Positions 11,276-19,080 of a stretch of 64,000 nucleotides of DNA are shown piece after piece. Source of the DNA: Schlegelella_A sp963778525 (GTDB lineage: Bacteria; Pseudomonadota; Gammaproteobacteria; Burkholderiales; Burkholderiaceae_C); assembly GCA_963778525.1 (NCBI GenBank), contig CAVZUJ010000001.1, positions 682,001 through 746,000 on the forward strand. The letters are read 5' to 3'. A program made the translations under genes and the position numbers. Position 1 is the first letter of the stretch, and every line of letters begins with the position of its first letter. The notes beneath the pieces were generated by a model. It was given only the letters and a program-made list of their open reading frames with translations, was not told where the DNA came from and ran no database searches.

Positions 11276-11716
11276 CTACGCCTCACCGACAAGCAGCGTG
11301 AACTGACCGCGCCCGAGCAACCTTCTGAAGTCGCGGTCGAAGCTGACGAGATGTTCGCCGCGCTGCGCGACGGCTGCGGCCAGCCACGCGCCGGGAAGCT
11401 CGTTGCCAGTGAGCTTCCTGTCGAGGCAGAGCGCTCGAAGCCGCTTCCATTCGGGGCCGAGCTCGGCCAGCTGGACACCAGGAAGCGAGAGCATCACGTC
11501 GACGAAGCCGATCGCCTCGTCGATCGGCGTCGGGCGCTTGAAGATCTTTGGGCTGGTGACCAGGCGCAAAAAGCTGGCGAGCACCATCGGCATCAAGGCA
11601 CACACGGTGCCCGACTCCGCCCCGGCCAAGGTCTCCTCGAGCCAGGCACGGGCGACCCGGTGATGGGGATGATCGCTTCGAGCGGCGGCGACGAGTACGT
11701 TGACGTCAGGCGTCAT
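11276..11716 (-). CDS. vapC: VapC-family PIN-domain toxin
   Basis: A 146-residue PIN-domain ribonuclease, the toxin of a type II toxin-antitoxin pair. The N-terminal MTPDVNVLVAAARSDH carries the first acidic residue (D4). The middle VLASFLRLVTSPKIFKRP block and the C-terminal LVSFDRDFRRL block with its paired aspartates are typical of this subfamily. The third conserved acid, usually in PDAWLAA, is glycine here (LPGAWLAA), so activity may be reduced unless the nearby E of GNELPG substitutes. Its start lies inside the end of the antitoxin gene (11-base overlap), so the two are translationally coupled. A plus-strand frame over the same bases is a shadow. Confidence 0.85.
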   Translation of the reverse strand: MTPDVNVLVAAARSDHPHHRVARAWLEETLAGAESGTVCALMPMVLASFLRLVTSPKIFKRPTPIDEAIGFVDVMLSLPGVQLAELGPEWKRLRALCLDRKLTGNELPGAWLAAAVAQRGEHLVSFDRDFRRLLGRGQFTLLVGEA

Positions 11717-11951
11717 CGCCCAAAGCTTCCAGGAGGGCCTTGTTGCTCCCGGGATTGACGCCGGCCATCAGCCCGCCACGGCCCTTGAGCAGAGGCAGTA
11801 CGACTTTGGCGCGACGTCCCGCCGCCGGGCGCGTTCGAAGGCGCAGATGAAGGCCTTCCTCGATCAGCCGCGTCAGGCTGGTGCGCTGATGCGCAGCCAG
11901 CGCCTTGGCTTCCGAGAGAAGCTGATCATCGATGTCGAGGGTGGTCTTCAT
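11706..11951 (-). CDS. vapB: VapB-type ribbon-helix-helix antitoxin
   Basis: An 81-residue antitoxin. The start at 11951 begins with the typical MKTTLDIDDQLLSEAKALAA strand-helix-helix of VapB-like RHH/Arc proteins. The C-terminal tail (GRRAKVVLPLLKGRGGLMAG and following) would wrap the toxin and fill its active site. The longer open frame to 12086 is not used: its extra residues are not protein-like, and it would run over the operator. The antitoxin comes first and overlaps the toxin by 11 bases, the standard order. It should repress its own promoter through the palindrome at 11962-11975. Confidence 0.83.
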   Translation of the reverse strand: MKTTLDIDDQLLSEAKALAAHQRTSLTRLIEEGLHLRLRTRPAAGRRAKVVLPLLKGRGGLMAGVNPGSNKALLEALGDDA

Positions 11952-11961
11952 TGCACCATCA

Positions 11962-11975
11962 TACAGATTTCTGTA
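11962..11975 (-). promoter_or_regulatory. Palindromic operator upstream of vapB
   Basis: Inverted repeat TACAGA-TT-TCTGTA starting 11 bases upstream of the vapB start. A TATGAT -10-like hexamer (minus strand, 11958-11963) touches it, so a bound RHH antitoxin would block transcription. The -35 side is weak (TGTCAT). Autoregulation by VapB is inferred from the family. Confidence 0.55.
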
Positions 11976-12091
11976 CCGAGATGACATGACAGAACGGACC
12001 CGAAGTCCGTCGGTCGATACAGGTCCTCGGTGAGGATCGTGCGGGAGCGTGGGGAACAGAACGTAGCCGGATTTGGCTGCGTTCAAGACAA

Positions 12092-12121
12092 ACGGCTAGC
12101 AGGCGCGAACCTGCTAGCCGT
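12092..12121 (-). terminator. Terminator after the tRNA-Lys pair
   Basis: A 12-bp perfect stem (ACGGCTAGCAGG with CCTGCTAGCCGT) and a 6-base loop. Read on the minus strand it is followed by TTGTCTTG. It lies 9 bases beyond the 3' end of tRNA-Lys(CTT), so it probably ends the tRNA transcript. Confidence 0.75.
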
Positions 12122-12129
12122 CGTCTTTC

Positions 12130-12205
12130 TGGTGGGCCCTGAGTGACTCGAACACTCGACCTACGGATTAAGAGTCCGCTGCTCTACCAACTGAGCTAAG
12201 AGCCC
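12130..12205 (-). tRNA. tRNA-Lys (anticodon CTT)
   Basis: A complete cloverleaf of 76 bases including an encoded CCA end. The anticodon stem GCGGA/TCCGT encloses the loop CTCTTAA, giving anticodon CTT. The D arm AGCTCAGTTGGTAGAGC and the T arm with GTTCGAGTC are canonical. The acceptor stem GGGCTCT pairs with AGGGCCC, with one G-T wobble. Confidence 0.97.
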
Positions 12206-12239
12206 GAAAACTGATGAGGTGTCTCGGTGGGTTGGTGTG

Positions 12240-12312
12240 TGGGTTGTGCGGGGCTCGAACCCACGACCTACGGATTAAAAGTCCGCTGCTCTACCAACTG
12301 AGCTAACAACCC
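12240..12312 (-). tRNA. tRNA-Lys (anticodon TTT)
   Basis: A complete cloverleaf of 73 bases. The anticodon stem GCGGA/TCCGT encloses CTTTTAA, giving anticodon TTT. Acceptor GGGTTGT pairs with ACAACCC. The genome continues with CAC after the discriminator A, so CCA is not encoded and must be added enzymatically, unlike its neighbour. It lies 34 bases upstream of tRNA-Lys(CTT) in the same direction. Confidence 0.97.
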
Positions 12313-12325
12313 GTAGAACCCACGA

Positions 12326-13171
12326 TTATAGAGTGGCGCGTGGGCTCGGCCGGGTGGAAGCAAGCGCTGCGAATTCTAGCGCACGGCTCGCCGCGACCAT
12401 GCCGAAGGCGGCAGTCACGGCCACGCTGGAGCCGTAGCCGTGGCAGTTCAGATTGCCGTCGACATCGCAGGCCGCTTCGCCCGCGGGTGCGCTCACCGGC
12501 TCGCGCGAGAACACGCACGTGAGCCCGACGTCGCCGACCCGCGCCGCGCCATGATGCTTGCGCAGCCGCTGCCGCAGCGAAGCCAGCACCGGGTCGTGCG
12601 TGACGGCTGCCAGGTCGCCGACCTCGACGCGCTCGGCCGCGCGCTTGCCGCCGGCCGCGCCGACGATGACCAGCGGCGTTCGCGTGGCGAGCGCCCAGGC
12701 GGCGATGGTCGCCTTGGCCGAGACCTGATCGCAGGCATCGATGACGACATCGACCGGCGCGTCGAGCAAGCCGGGCCAGTTCGAAGCCTCGGCGAATTCC
12801 TCGACGCCCTGCACTGCGCAGCCCGGATGAATGTCGGCAATGCGGACGCGCAGGGCTTCGACCTTGGCCATGCCGAGCGTGCTGCCGAGCGCCTGGACCT
12901 GGCGGTTGACGTTCGACTCGGCGACGTGATCGAGATCGATCAGGGTCAGCGCCGCGACGCCGCTGCGCGCCAGCGCCTCGGCCGCCCACGAGCCGACCCC
13001 GCCCACGCCGACGACCGCGATGCGCGCCGACCGGATGCGCAGATAGGCAGCGTCGCCGTAGAGCCGGCGCAGGCCGCCGAAGCGGCGCTCCAGATCGGCC
13101 TCGGCGCCAGCATCGGAGGCCGACGGAAGCGGCGGCACCCGCATCGGCGCCAGCGCCGCGAGCTCGCTCAT
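12326..13171 (-). CDS. tcdA: tRNA threonylcarbamoyladenosine dehydratase (TcdA/CsdL)
   Basis: A 281-residue ThiF/E1-like enzyme that uses ATP to dehydrate t6A37 to the cyclic form ct6A in tRNAs reading ANN codons. The adenylation-domain motif IAVVGVGGVGSWAAEALARS lies near residues 51-70. It is followed by LIDLDHVAESNVNRQVQAL with the catalytic-type arginine, VVIDACDQVSAKA near 145 and the TCVFSREP block near 218. Length is typical. Its ATG overlaps the stop of cpoB by 4 bases (ATGA), so it is the last gene of the tol-pal-side operon. Two tRNA-Lys genes, which are substrates of this modification, follow immediately downstream on the same strand. Confidence 0.93.
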   Translation of the reverse strand: MSELAALAPMRVPPLPSASDAGAEADLERRFGGLRRLYGDAAYLRIRSARIAVVGVGGVGSWAAEALARSGVAALTLIDLDHVAESNVNRQVQALGSTLGMAKVEALRVRIADIHPGCAVQGVEEFAEASNWPGLLDAPVDVVIDACDQVSAKATIAAWALATRTPLVIVGAAGGKRAAERVEVGDLAAVTHDPVLASLRQRLRKHHGAARVGDVGLTCVFSREPVSAPAGEAACDVDGNLNCHGYGSSVAVTAAFGMVAASRALEFAALASTRPSPRATL

Positions 13172-13983
13172 CTGAGCGAGGCCAGGCGTTCCCTGCCCGC
13201 TTGCGCGGCTTCCGATTTCGGATAGCTCTTCATCAGCTCGTCGATCGTTCGCCGCGCCGACTTGTTGTCCTTCAGCTCGGCCTGGCAGTTGGCGATGGCG
13301 AGCAAGGCCTCGGGCGCGTGCGGGCTGTCGGGCGAGCTCGCCACGAGGCTGCGAAACGACGCGATCGCGTCCTTGTAGGCGCGCTGTCCGTATTGCGCAT
13401 TGCCCATCCAGAAGAGCGCCGAAACGCGATAGCCGCTGCCCGGGAAACGCTTCAGCAAGCTGCCGAAGCCCTGCGCGGCGCGATCGAAGTCTCCGGCGCG
13501 AAACGTGGCCAGCGCGTCGTCGTACTGGCGCTTCTCGTCGGGGTCGACCGTGAACTCGCGGCCATCGACGGTCACCTTCTGCGGCTCGACCTTGCGCAGC
13601 CGGTCGTCCACGCCCTGCTGGATGTCGGTCTGCTTTCGCTGCAGCTCAGCCACGTCGCGCGTCAGCTGCTCGATCTGGCCGCGCAGCTTGGCGTTGTCGT
13701 CGCGCTGCATGCCGATCTTCGCGTTCAGGTCGAGCAGGCTGCTCTTGAGTTGGTCGAGCTGGTCCGACATCGTCTTCATCTGCGCCGCCTGCGCCGCCTG
13801 CGCCTGGGCGTTGCTCTGCTCGAGCTGCTTGCGCAGATCGAGGATGGCGCGGCGCGCTTCGTCGTCGTCGAAGATGCCGGCGCTCGCCGGTGGCGCGAAC
13901 GCGCCGGCCAGCGCCAGCACCAGCGCCGCGGCGGCGCCGCGCGCGGGCGTGAGGCGGCGCATCGAAGGCAGCGAAACCGTCAC
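13168..13983 (-). CDS. cpoB: Tol-Pal accessory protein CpoB (YbgF)
   Basis: A 271-residue periplasmic protein that coordinates peptidoglycan synthesis with outer-membrane constriction during division. The signal peptide ends near AGAFAPPASAG. An N-terminal coiled coil (residues about 40-115, heptad-rich EQSNAQAQAAQAAQMKTMSDQ and LQRKQTDIQQGVDDR) drives trimerisation. TPR units occupy about 140-271 (DDALATFRAGDFDRAAQGFG, SALFWMGNAQYGQRAYKDAI, EALLAIANCQAELKDNKSAR). The start overlaps the pal stop by 4 bases and its stop overlaps tcdA. Order tolB-pal-cpoB is standard; tolQRA are not in the window. Confidence 0.94.
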   Translation of the reverse strand: MTVSLPSMRRLTPARGAAAALVLALAGAFAPPASAGIFDDDEARRAILDLRKQLEQSNAQAQAAQAAQMKTMSDQLDQLKSSLLDLNAKIGMQRDDNAKLRGQIEQLTRDVAELQRKQTDIQQGVDDRLRKVEPQKVTVDGREFTVDPDEKRQYDDALATFRAGDFDRAAQGFGSLLKRFPGSGYRVSALFWMGNAQYGQRAYKDAIASFRSLVASSPDSPHAPEALLAIANCQAELKDNKSARRTIDELMKSYPKSEAAQAGRERLASLR

Positions 13984-14516
13984 TTGCTCGCCAGCTCGAC
14001 GCGGCGGTTCTTGGCCCAGGCTTCCTCGTTCTCGCCCTGCACCGCCGGGCGCTCCTTGCCGAAGCTCACCGCTTCGAGCTGGCCGGGCTTGGCGCCGAGC
14101 AGGGTCAGCGAGCTCACCACGGCGTCGGCGCGACGCTGTCCGAGCGCGAGGTTGTATTCGCTGCTGCCGCGGTCATCGGTATGGCCCTGCACCGCCATGT
14201 GCTCCTGCGGCGACTTCAGCAGCTCCTTGGCGTTGGCCTCGATCACCGGCTTGTAGGCATCGCCGACGACGTAGCTGTCGAAGTCGAAGTAGACGATGCG
14301 CGGCAGGTTCGACCTCGACGACGCGCTGCCGGCGCTGACATCGACGGCGGCGACCTTGGTTTGCGAGCTCGAGGCGTCGTTCGCGCCGCCCGTGCCGGAG
14401 ACCACCTTGGCGCCGGTGCGCGACTCCACCGGTGTGCTGTCGAGCGGGACGCTCGAGCAGGCCGCCAGCGTTGCCACGGCGAGCGCGCTCAGAAGGTGAC
14501 GATGGATGGTTTTCAT
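13980..14516 (-). CDS. pal: Peptidoglycan-associated lipoprotein Pal
   Basis: A 178-residue outer-membrane lipoprotein. The lipobox is LAAC with the modified cysteine at residue 20. A Ser/Thr/Ala-rich linker is followed from about residue 70 by an OmpA-like peptidoglycan-binding domain. Its fingerprints are RIVYFDFDSYVV, VQGHTDDRGSSEYNLALGQR and RADAVVSSLTLLG. These carry the D and R residues that bind diaminopimelate. It lies 45 bases downstream of tolB and overlaps cpoB, and should bridge outer membrane and cell wall in the Tol-Pal complex. Confidence 0.96.
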   Translation of the reverse strand: MKTIHRHLLSALAVATLAACSSVPLDSTPVESRTGAKVVSGTGGANDASSSQTKVAAVDVSAGSASSRSNLPRIVYFDFDSYVVGDAYKPVIEANAKELLKSPQEHMAVQGHTDDRGSSEYNLALGQRRADAVVSSLTLLGAKPGQLEAVSFGKERPAVQGENEEAWAKNRRVELASK

Positions 14517-14561
14517 GGCTGCTTCCTTTGCTTGTAGTACTGCGCGCCGGGTTTGGCGCCG

Positions 14562-15839
14562 CTATCGCCCGTAAGGGCCCCACACCGGCTCGCGCAGATC
14601 GGCCGTCATCGACGGCAGGCGAGCCTTGATCTTGCCATCGAGCGTGGTCGTCATCAACACGCTGCGGCCCTGCACGCGTGTTGCATAGATGAGCAGGCGC
14701 CCGTTCGGCGCGAAGCTCGGGTGTTCGTCTTCGGAAGTGTCGGTCAATGGAACCGGCTGCGCGCCAGGGTTCGAGAGGTCGAGCGTCGAGAGGCGAAAGA
14801 CGTTGCCGCTGCGGGCGATGAAGGCGAGCGTGCGGCCGTCGGGGCTCACCGCGGGGCTGATGTTGTAGCTGCCGGCGAAGGTCACGCGTTCGACCTTGCC
14901 CGGCGGCATCGCCATGCGATAGACCTGCGGGCTGCCGCCCCGATCGCTCGTGAAATAGAGGTACTTGCCGTCGCCCGAGAACTGCGCCTCGGTGTCGATC
15001 GCCTGGCTGGTGGTGATGCGGCGCGGGTTGTCGCCGTTCTTGCCGATGAAGAAAAGCTGCGAGCCGCCCTCGCGCGAGAGCGTCACCGCCAGGTAGCTGC
15101 CGTCGGGGGCCCACGCCGGAGCGCTGTTCGAGCCGCGAAAGTCGGCGATGGCGCGGCGCTCGCCGGTGGCCACGTTGTGCACGAAGACCACCGCCTTCTG
15201 CCGCTCGAACGAGACGTAGGCCAATTCCTTCCCGCTCGGCGACCAGGCCGGCGAGATGATGGGCTGGCCGCTGTTCAGCGCAACCTGGCCGTTTTCTCCG
15301 TCGGCGTCGGCGACCCGCAGCGTGTGCCGGCCGCCGGCCCGCGTCACGTAGGCGATGCGGGTCGAGAACACGCCCTTGTCGCCGGTGAGCTTTTCGTAGA
15401 CGAAGTCGGCGATGCGGTGCGCGGCCAGGCGCACATCGCTCGCTTCCACCGCGCTGCTCTGGCCACCGATCTCGCTGCCCTTGACCACGTCCCAGAGCTT
15501 GAAGCGGATGTCGAAGCGGCCGTCCGCCAGGCGCGCCACCGAGCCCGCCACCAACGCATCGGCGGCACGTGCCCGCCACTCGGCCATCACCGGCTGGCTG
15601 GTCTCGTCGAGCGTGGCGCTGGCATCGACGATGCGAAAGGCGCCGCTGCGCTCCAGGTCGGCGCGAATGATGCCCGCCGGCGACTGGCCGCTCTGCTCTT
15701 CGTCGCGAAAGCGGGTGACCGCAATCGGCAGCTGGGTGGCGCCGACGCCCGAGATCTCGACCTTGAACTGGGCGAAGGCGCTCGGGGCGGCGAAAAGGGC
15801 AGCGCCGGTGGCGCAGAAATGCCGTCGATCGAGTGACAT
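14562..15839 (-). CDS. tolB: Tol-Pal system beta-propeller protein TolB
   Basis: A 425-residue periplasmic protein. It has an N-terminal alpha/beta domain (about 25-160, IRADLERSGAFRIVDAS) and then a six-bladed beta-propeller with WD-like PD40 units. The repeated pattern is SPDGRTLAF, APDGSYLAV, SGDGKYLYFTSDRGGSPQVY and APNGRLLIYATR. The start at 15839 gives the signal sequence MSLDRRHFCATGAALFAAPS followed by AFAQ. The longer open frame to 15947 is not supported. The paired arginines before the hydrophobic stretch resemble a twin-arginine signal, unusual for TolB. It sits 45 bases before pal and 33 bases after the glycosyltransferase gene. Confidence 0.94.
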   Translation of the reverse strand: MSLDRRHFCATGAALFAAPSAFAQFKVEISGVGATQLPIAVTRFRDEEQSGQSPAGIIRADLERSGAFRIVDASATLDETSQPVMAEWRARAADALVAGSVARLADGRFDIRFKLWDVVKGSEIGGQSSAVEASDVRLAAHRIADFVYEKLTGDKGVFSTRIAYVTRAGGRHTLRVADADGENGQVALNSGQPIISPAWSPSGKELAYVSFERQKAVVFVHNVATGERRAIADFRGSNSAPAWAPDGSYLAVTLSREGGSQLFFIGKNGDNPRRITTSQAIDTEAQFSGDGKYLYFTSDRGGSPQVYRMAMPPGKVERVTFAGSYNISPAVSPDGRTLAFIARSGNVFRLSTLDLSNPGAQPVPLTDTSEDEHPSFAPNGRLLIYATRVQGRSVLMTTTLDGKIKARLPSMTADLREPVWGPYGR

Positions 15840-15871
15840 GAGAGAGCCTGATCCGGAATCGCGCGGTTGGT

Positions 15872-16663
15872 TCACTGCGTGGGGGGGGCCGATTCCCCGA
15901 TTCTTGGCAAGGCGCGTGCGAGCTCGGCCATTTTGCGGTAGCGCCACCAGGTGCCTTCGGCGATATAGGCGGCCAGCGTGAAGCCTGCCGCACCATCGAG
16001 AAAGCCCCGGCGCAGGCCGTAGGCGCGCACGAACGCCCAGGCCGCATGCGCGGCCGCCGAGAGCAGGCCGGCGCGCTTGCCGGCGGCGAACGCCTGGGCC
16101 GCGCCCTCGCTGCTGTAGCGGTTCATCTTGGCCAGGGCATCGTCCAGGGTCGGCATGGTCAGGTGCAGCAGATCGCCGGCCAGGCGGCCGGTGCTGCCCT
16201 CGGCGATCAGCCGCTCGTGCACGCGGTCACCCGAAAAGCGTGCCCTGCCGCGCTGGAACAGGCGCAGCACGCGGTCCGGATACCAGTCGCCATGCCGGAT
16301 CCATTGCCCGCAAAAGCTCGACAGGCGCGCCAGCTCGTAGGCGACCGGGCCGGTTTCGCTGGCAACGGCGCTCCGAATGCTCTGCGCCAGCTCGGGCGTG
16401 ACGCGCTCGTCGGCATCGATGGCCAGCACCCAGCGGCCGGTCGCGCGATCGAGGGCGCGCTGCTTCTGCGCGCCGAAGCCGGGCCAGTCGGCGGTGGCGA
16501 TCACGGTGGCGCCGAAGGCGCGGGCCTTCTCGCAGGTGTCGTCGCTGCTGCCGGAGTCGACGACGATCCATTCGTCGGCGAAGGCCACCGAAGCCAGGCA
16601 GGCATCGATGCGGGCCGATTCGTTCTTCGTGATGAGGATGACGGAGAGCGTGGGTGCAGGCAT
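15872..16663 (-). CDS. Family 2 glycosyltransferase, lipopolysaccharide-core type
   Basis: A 263-residue GT2 enzyme resembling WaaE/KdtX-type beta-1,4-glucosyltransferases that decorate the LPS inner core. Seen: the nucleotide-binding start LSVILITKNESARIDACLAS, EWIVVDSGSSDDTCEKARAFG, the DADERVTPEL metal site (DxD) near residue 90 and the acceptor-side WIRHGDWYPDRVLRLFQRG block near 125. Charged and aromatic segments at the C-terminus may sit on the inner leaflet. The start at 16663 was chosen because the family N-terminus begins there; the frame is open much further upstream, over the promoter of the divergent ABC exporter. It faces that exporter across 85 bases, which fits an envelope-lipid theme. 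Confidence 0.86.
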   Translation of the reverse strand: MPAPTLSVILITKNESARIDACLASVAFADEWIVVDSGSSDDTCEKARAFGATVIATADWPGFGAQKQRALDRATGRWVLAIDADERVTPELAQSIRSAVASETGPVAYELARLSSFCGQWIRHGDWYPDRVLRLFQRGRARFSGDRVHERLIAEGSTGRLAGDLLHLTMPTLDDALAKMNRYSSEGAAQAFAAGKRAGLLSAAAHAAWAFVRAYGLRRGFLDGAAGFTLAAYIAEGTWWRYRKMAELARALPRIGESAPPTQ

Positions 16664-16748
16664 GCGCCGGTTCGTCGAGGCAGCCGATTGTAGGCAGCGC
16701 AGGGTCGCCATCGAGGCCGGGCCCCGGCCACGCCGATAATGCCGCGCC

Positions 16749-18488
16749 ATGACGACTCCCACGGCGCCGCTGCGCGAGCGACTTCGCCGCATCGCACCGT
16801 TCTTCGCGAACAGCCGGCGCGGCTTCGTCATCGCCTTCTTCGGCGCCGTCGTCGGCGCGGCCACCGAGCCGGCGATCCCGGCGCTGCTGCACTGGCTGAT
16901 CGACTCCGGATTCCAGCTCGGCGGCGTGCCGCTGTGGATCGTGCCGGTCGCCGTCATCGGCCTGACCTTCATTCGCGGCCTGGCCGGCTTCGTCGCCCAG
17001 TACGGCATGTCCTGGGCCGCCAATCGCGGCGTGCTCGAGCTGCGCGGCGCCATGTTCGCGCGTCTGCTCGACGCCGAGCCGGCCCTGTTCTCGCGCAACA
17101 TGGCCAGCAACCTCATCAACACCGTCACCTACGAGGTCCAGAACGGCGCGACGCAGCTCGTCTACGCGCTGCAGGATCTCGTGCGCGACTCGCTCGTGCT
17201 GGTCGCCCTGCTGTGCTACCTGGTCTGGCTGAACTGGCAGCTGACGCTGGTGGTCGCGGTGCTCTTTCCGGCGGTGGCCTTCGTGATGCGCTACTACAGC
17301 GAAGCGCCTGCACCGCTTCACCGTCGAGAGCCAGAAGGCGACCGACGAGCTCGCCTACGTGGTCGAGGAAAACGTCATGGCCTGGCGCAGCGTGCGCCTG
17401 CATGCCGCCGCGAAGAGCCAGGCGGCGCGCTTCCTGGCCGTCAGCGAGAGGCTGCGCCGCTCCTCGATCAAGGCCGTTCTCGCCGCGGCGACGATGACGC
17501 CGATGACCCAGGTCATCGCCTCGGTGGCGCTGGCCACCGTCATCACCGCCGCGCTCTGGCAAAGCGGCCACGACAAGACCACCATCGGCGGCTTCATCGC
17601 CTTCATCACGGCCTTGCTGCAGCTGATCTCGCCGATGAAGCATCTCGCCGAGATCTCGGCGCCGATCACGCGCGGCGTCGCGGCGCTGGAGCGCGGCGTC
17701 GACCTGATCGATTCGACGCCGGCCGAACGCGGCGGCAGCTTCGATCCGGGCCGCGCCACCGGCCGCATCGACATCGAGGCCGTGACCGTCGCCTATCGCG
17801 CCGGGCAACCGGCCGGCGATCGATGCGGTGAGCCTGCATTTCGCGCCCGGCGAGACGGTGGCGCTGGTCGGGCCTTCGGGCGCCGGCAAGACGACGATCA
17901 TCAACCTGCTGCCGCGCTTCATCGAGCCCACCTCGGGCACCATCCGTCTCGACGGCGTAGCCGCTGGCCGAATGGAACGTCGAAGCCTTGCGCCGGCAGT
18001 TCGCGCTCGTCAGCCAGGACGTCTCGCTCTTCAACGACAGCGTCGCCGCCAACGTCGCCCTCGGCGGCACGGTCGACCGCGAGCGCGTGCTCGATGCGCT
18101 GCGCGCGGCCAACCTGCTCGACTTCGCGCAGGGCCTGCCGAACGGCATCGACAGCATCGTCGGCCACAACGCCAGCGAGCTCTCCGGCGGCCAGCGCCAG
18201 CGCCTGGCGATCGCGCGCGCGATCTACAAGGATGCGCCCATCCTCATCCTCGACGAGGCCACCTCGGCCCTCGATTCCGAATCGGAGCGGCTGGTGCAGC
18301 AGGCGCTCGAGACGCTGATGAAGGGCCGCACCAGCATCGTCATCGCGCACCGGCTTTCCACCATCGAGCGTGCCGACCGGATCGTCGCGCTCGAGGCCGG
18401 GCGCGTCGTCGAGCAGGGCACGCACGCCGAGCTCCTTGGCGCGGGCGGCCTGTACGCTCGCCTCCATGCCTTGCAGTTCAGGAACTGA
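16749..18488 (+). CDS. msbA: MsbA-like lipid-flippase ABC transporter (three frameshifts)
   Basis: A half-size ABC exporter of about 578 residues once three +1 indels are removed (near 17300, 17815 and 17963). The N-terminal half has six membrane segments (GFVIAFFGAVVGAATEPAIP, LVLVALLCYLVWLNWQLTLV and others). Near 17300 the coupling helix KRLHRFTVESQKATDELAYV resumes in the next frame. The ATPase half shows Walker A GPSGAGKTT, signature LSGGQRQRLAIARAI, Walker B ILILDEATSALD and the H-loop VIAHRLST. MsbA moves lipid A across the inner membrane and is normally essential, so the breaks are more likely sequence errors than decay. The divergent LPS-type glycosyltransferase supports the lipid role. 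Lipid A specificity is inferred. Confidence 0.85.
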
Positions 18489-18492
18489 CGCC

Positions 18493-19077
18493 ATGCCCAC
18501 ACCCATCAGCCGCTTCCCCGTGCCCGAGCTCGCCGACCTGCCCGACGACGTGCGCGCCCAGATCCTCGAGGTGCAGGAGAAGGCCGGCTTCGTGCCCAAC
18601 GTCTTTCTCGCCTTCGCGCACCGGCCGGCCGAGTTCCGCGCCTTCTTCGCGTACCACGACGCGCTGCTGCTGCGCGAATCGGGCCTGAGCAAGGGCGAGA
18701 AGGAGATGATCATCGTCGCCACCAGCGGCGCCAACCAGTGCCTCTATTGCGTGGTCGCGCACGGTGCGCTGCTGCGCATCTACGAGAAAAAGCCGCTGGT
18801 GGCCGACCAGGTGGCCGTGAACTACCGCAAGGCCGACATCAGCGAGCGGCAAAAGGCCATGCTCGCCTTCGCGATGAAGGTCTGCAACGACTCGGCGGCC
18901 CTCGGCGAGGCCGATTTCGCGGCCCTGCGCGAGCACGGCTTCAGCGACGAGGACGCCTGGGACATCGCCGGCATCACCGCCCTCTTCGGCCTGTCGAACC
19001 GGATGGCCAACTTCACCTCGATGCGGCCGAACGACGAGTTCTACCTGATGGGCCGCGTGCCGCGGCCGCCGAAATGA
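18493..19077 (+). CDS. Peroxidase-related AhpD/CMD-family protein
   Basis: A 194-residue protein of the carboxymuconolactone decarboxylase/AhpD superfamily (uncharacterised peroxidase-related subgroup). The redox motif is CLYC at about residues 83-86 followed by histidine 90 (CLYCVVAH), with the proton-relay-type arrangement EKEMIIVATSGANQ just before. The all-helical fold and length are normal for the subgroup. Such proteins reduce peroxides with a thiol partner. The start at 18493 lies 5 bases after the ABC exporter stop, so the two are probably co-transcribed. It converges with the glycosyltransferase at 19081. Confidence 0.87.
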   Translation: MPTPISRFPVPELADLPDDVRAQILEVQEKAGFVPNVFLAFAHRPAEFRAFFAYHDALLLRESGLSKGEKEMIIVATSGANQCLYCVVAHGALLRIYEKKPLVADQVAVNYRKADISERQKAMLAFAMKVCNDSAALGEADFAALREHGFSDEDAWDIAGITALFGLSNRMANFTSMRPNDEFYLMGRVPRPPK

Positions 19078-19080
19078 GCC

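Noticed and set aside
12130..12312. The tRNA-Lys pair as an integration site for a genomic island
   Set aside because: No duplicated tRNA 3' end, phage-type integrase or composition change is seen next to it. The integrase in the window is an IntI far away.
17290..17320. Programmed ribosomal frameshifting in the broken genes
   Set aside because: No common slippery sequence or downstream structure is seen, and the breaks occur in unrelated genes at unrelated sites.
16749..18488. Treating the ABC exporter as several small proteins or a pseudogene
   Set aside because: Three one-base changes restore a full transporter with all motifs. Sequence error is simpler than decay of an essential gene.
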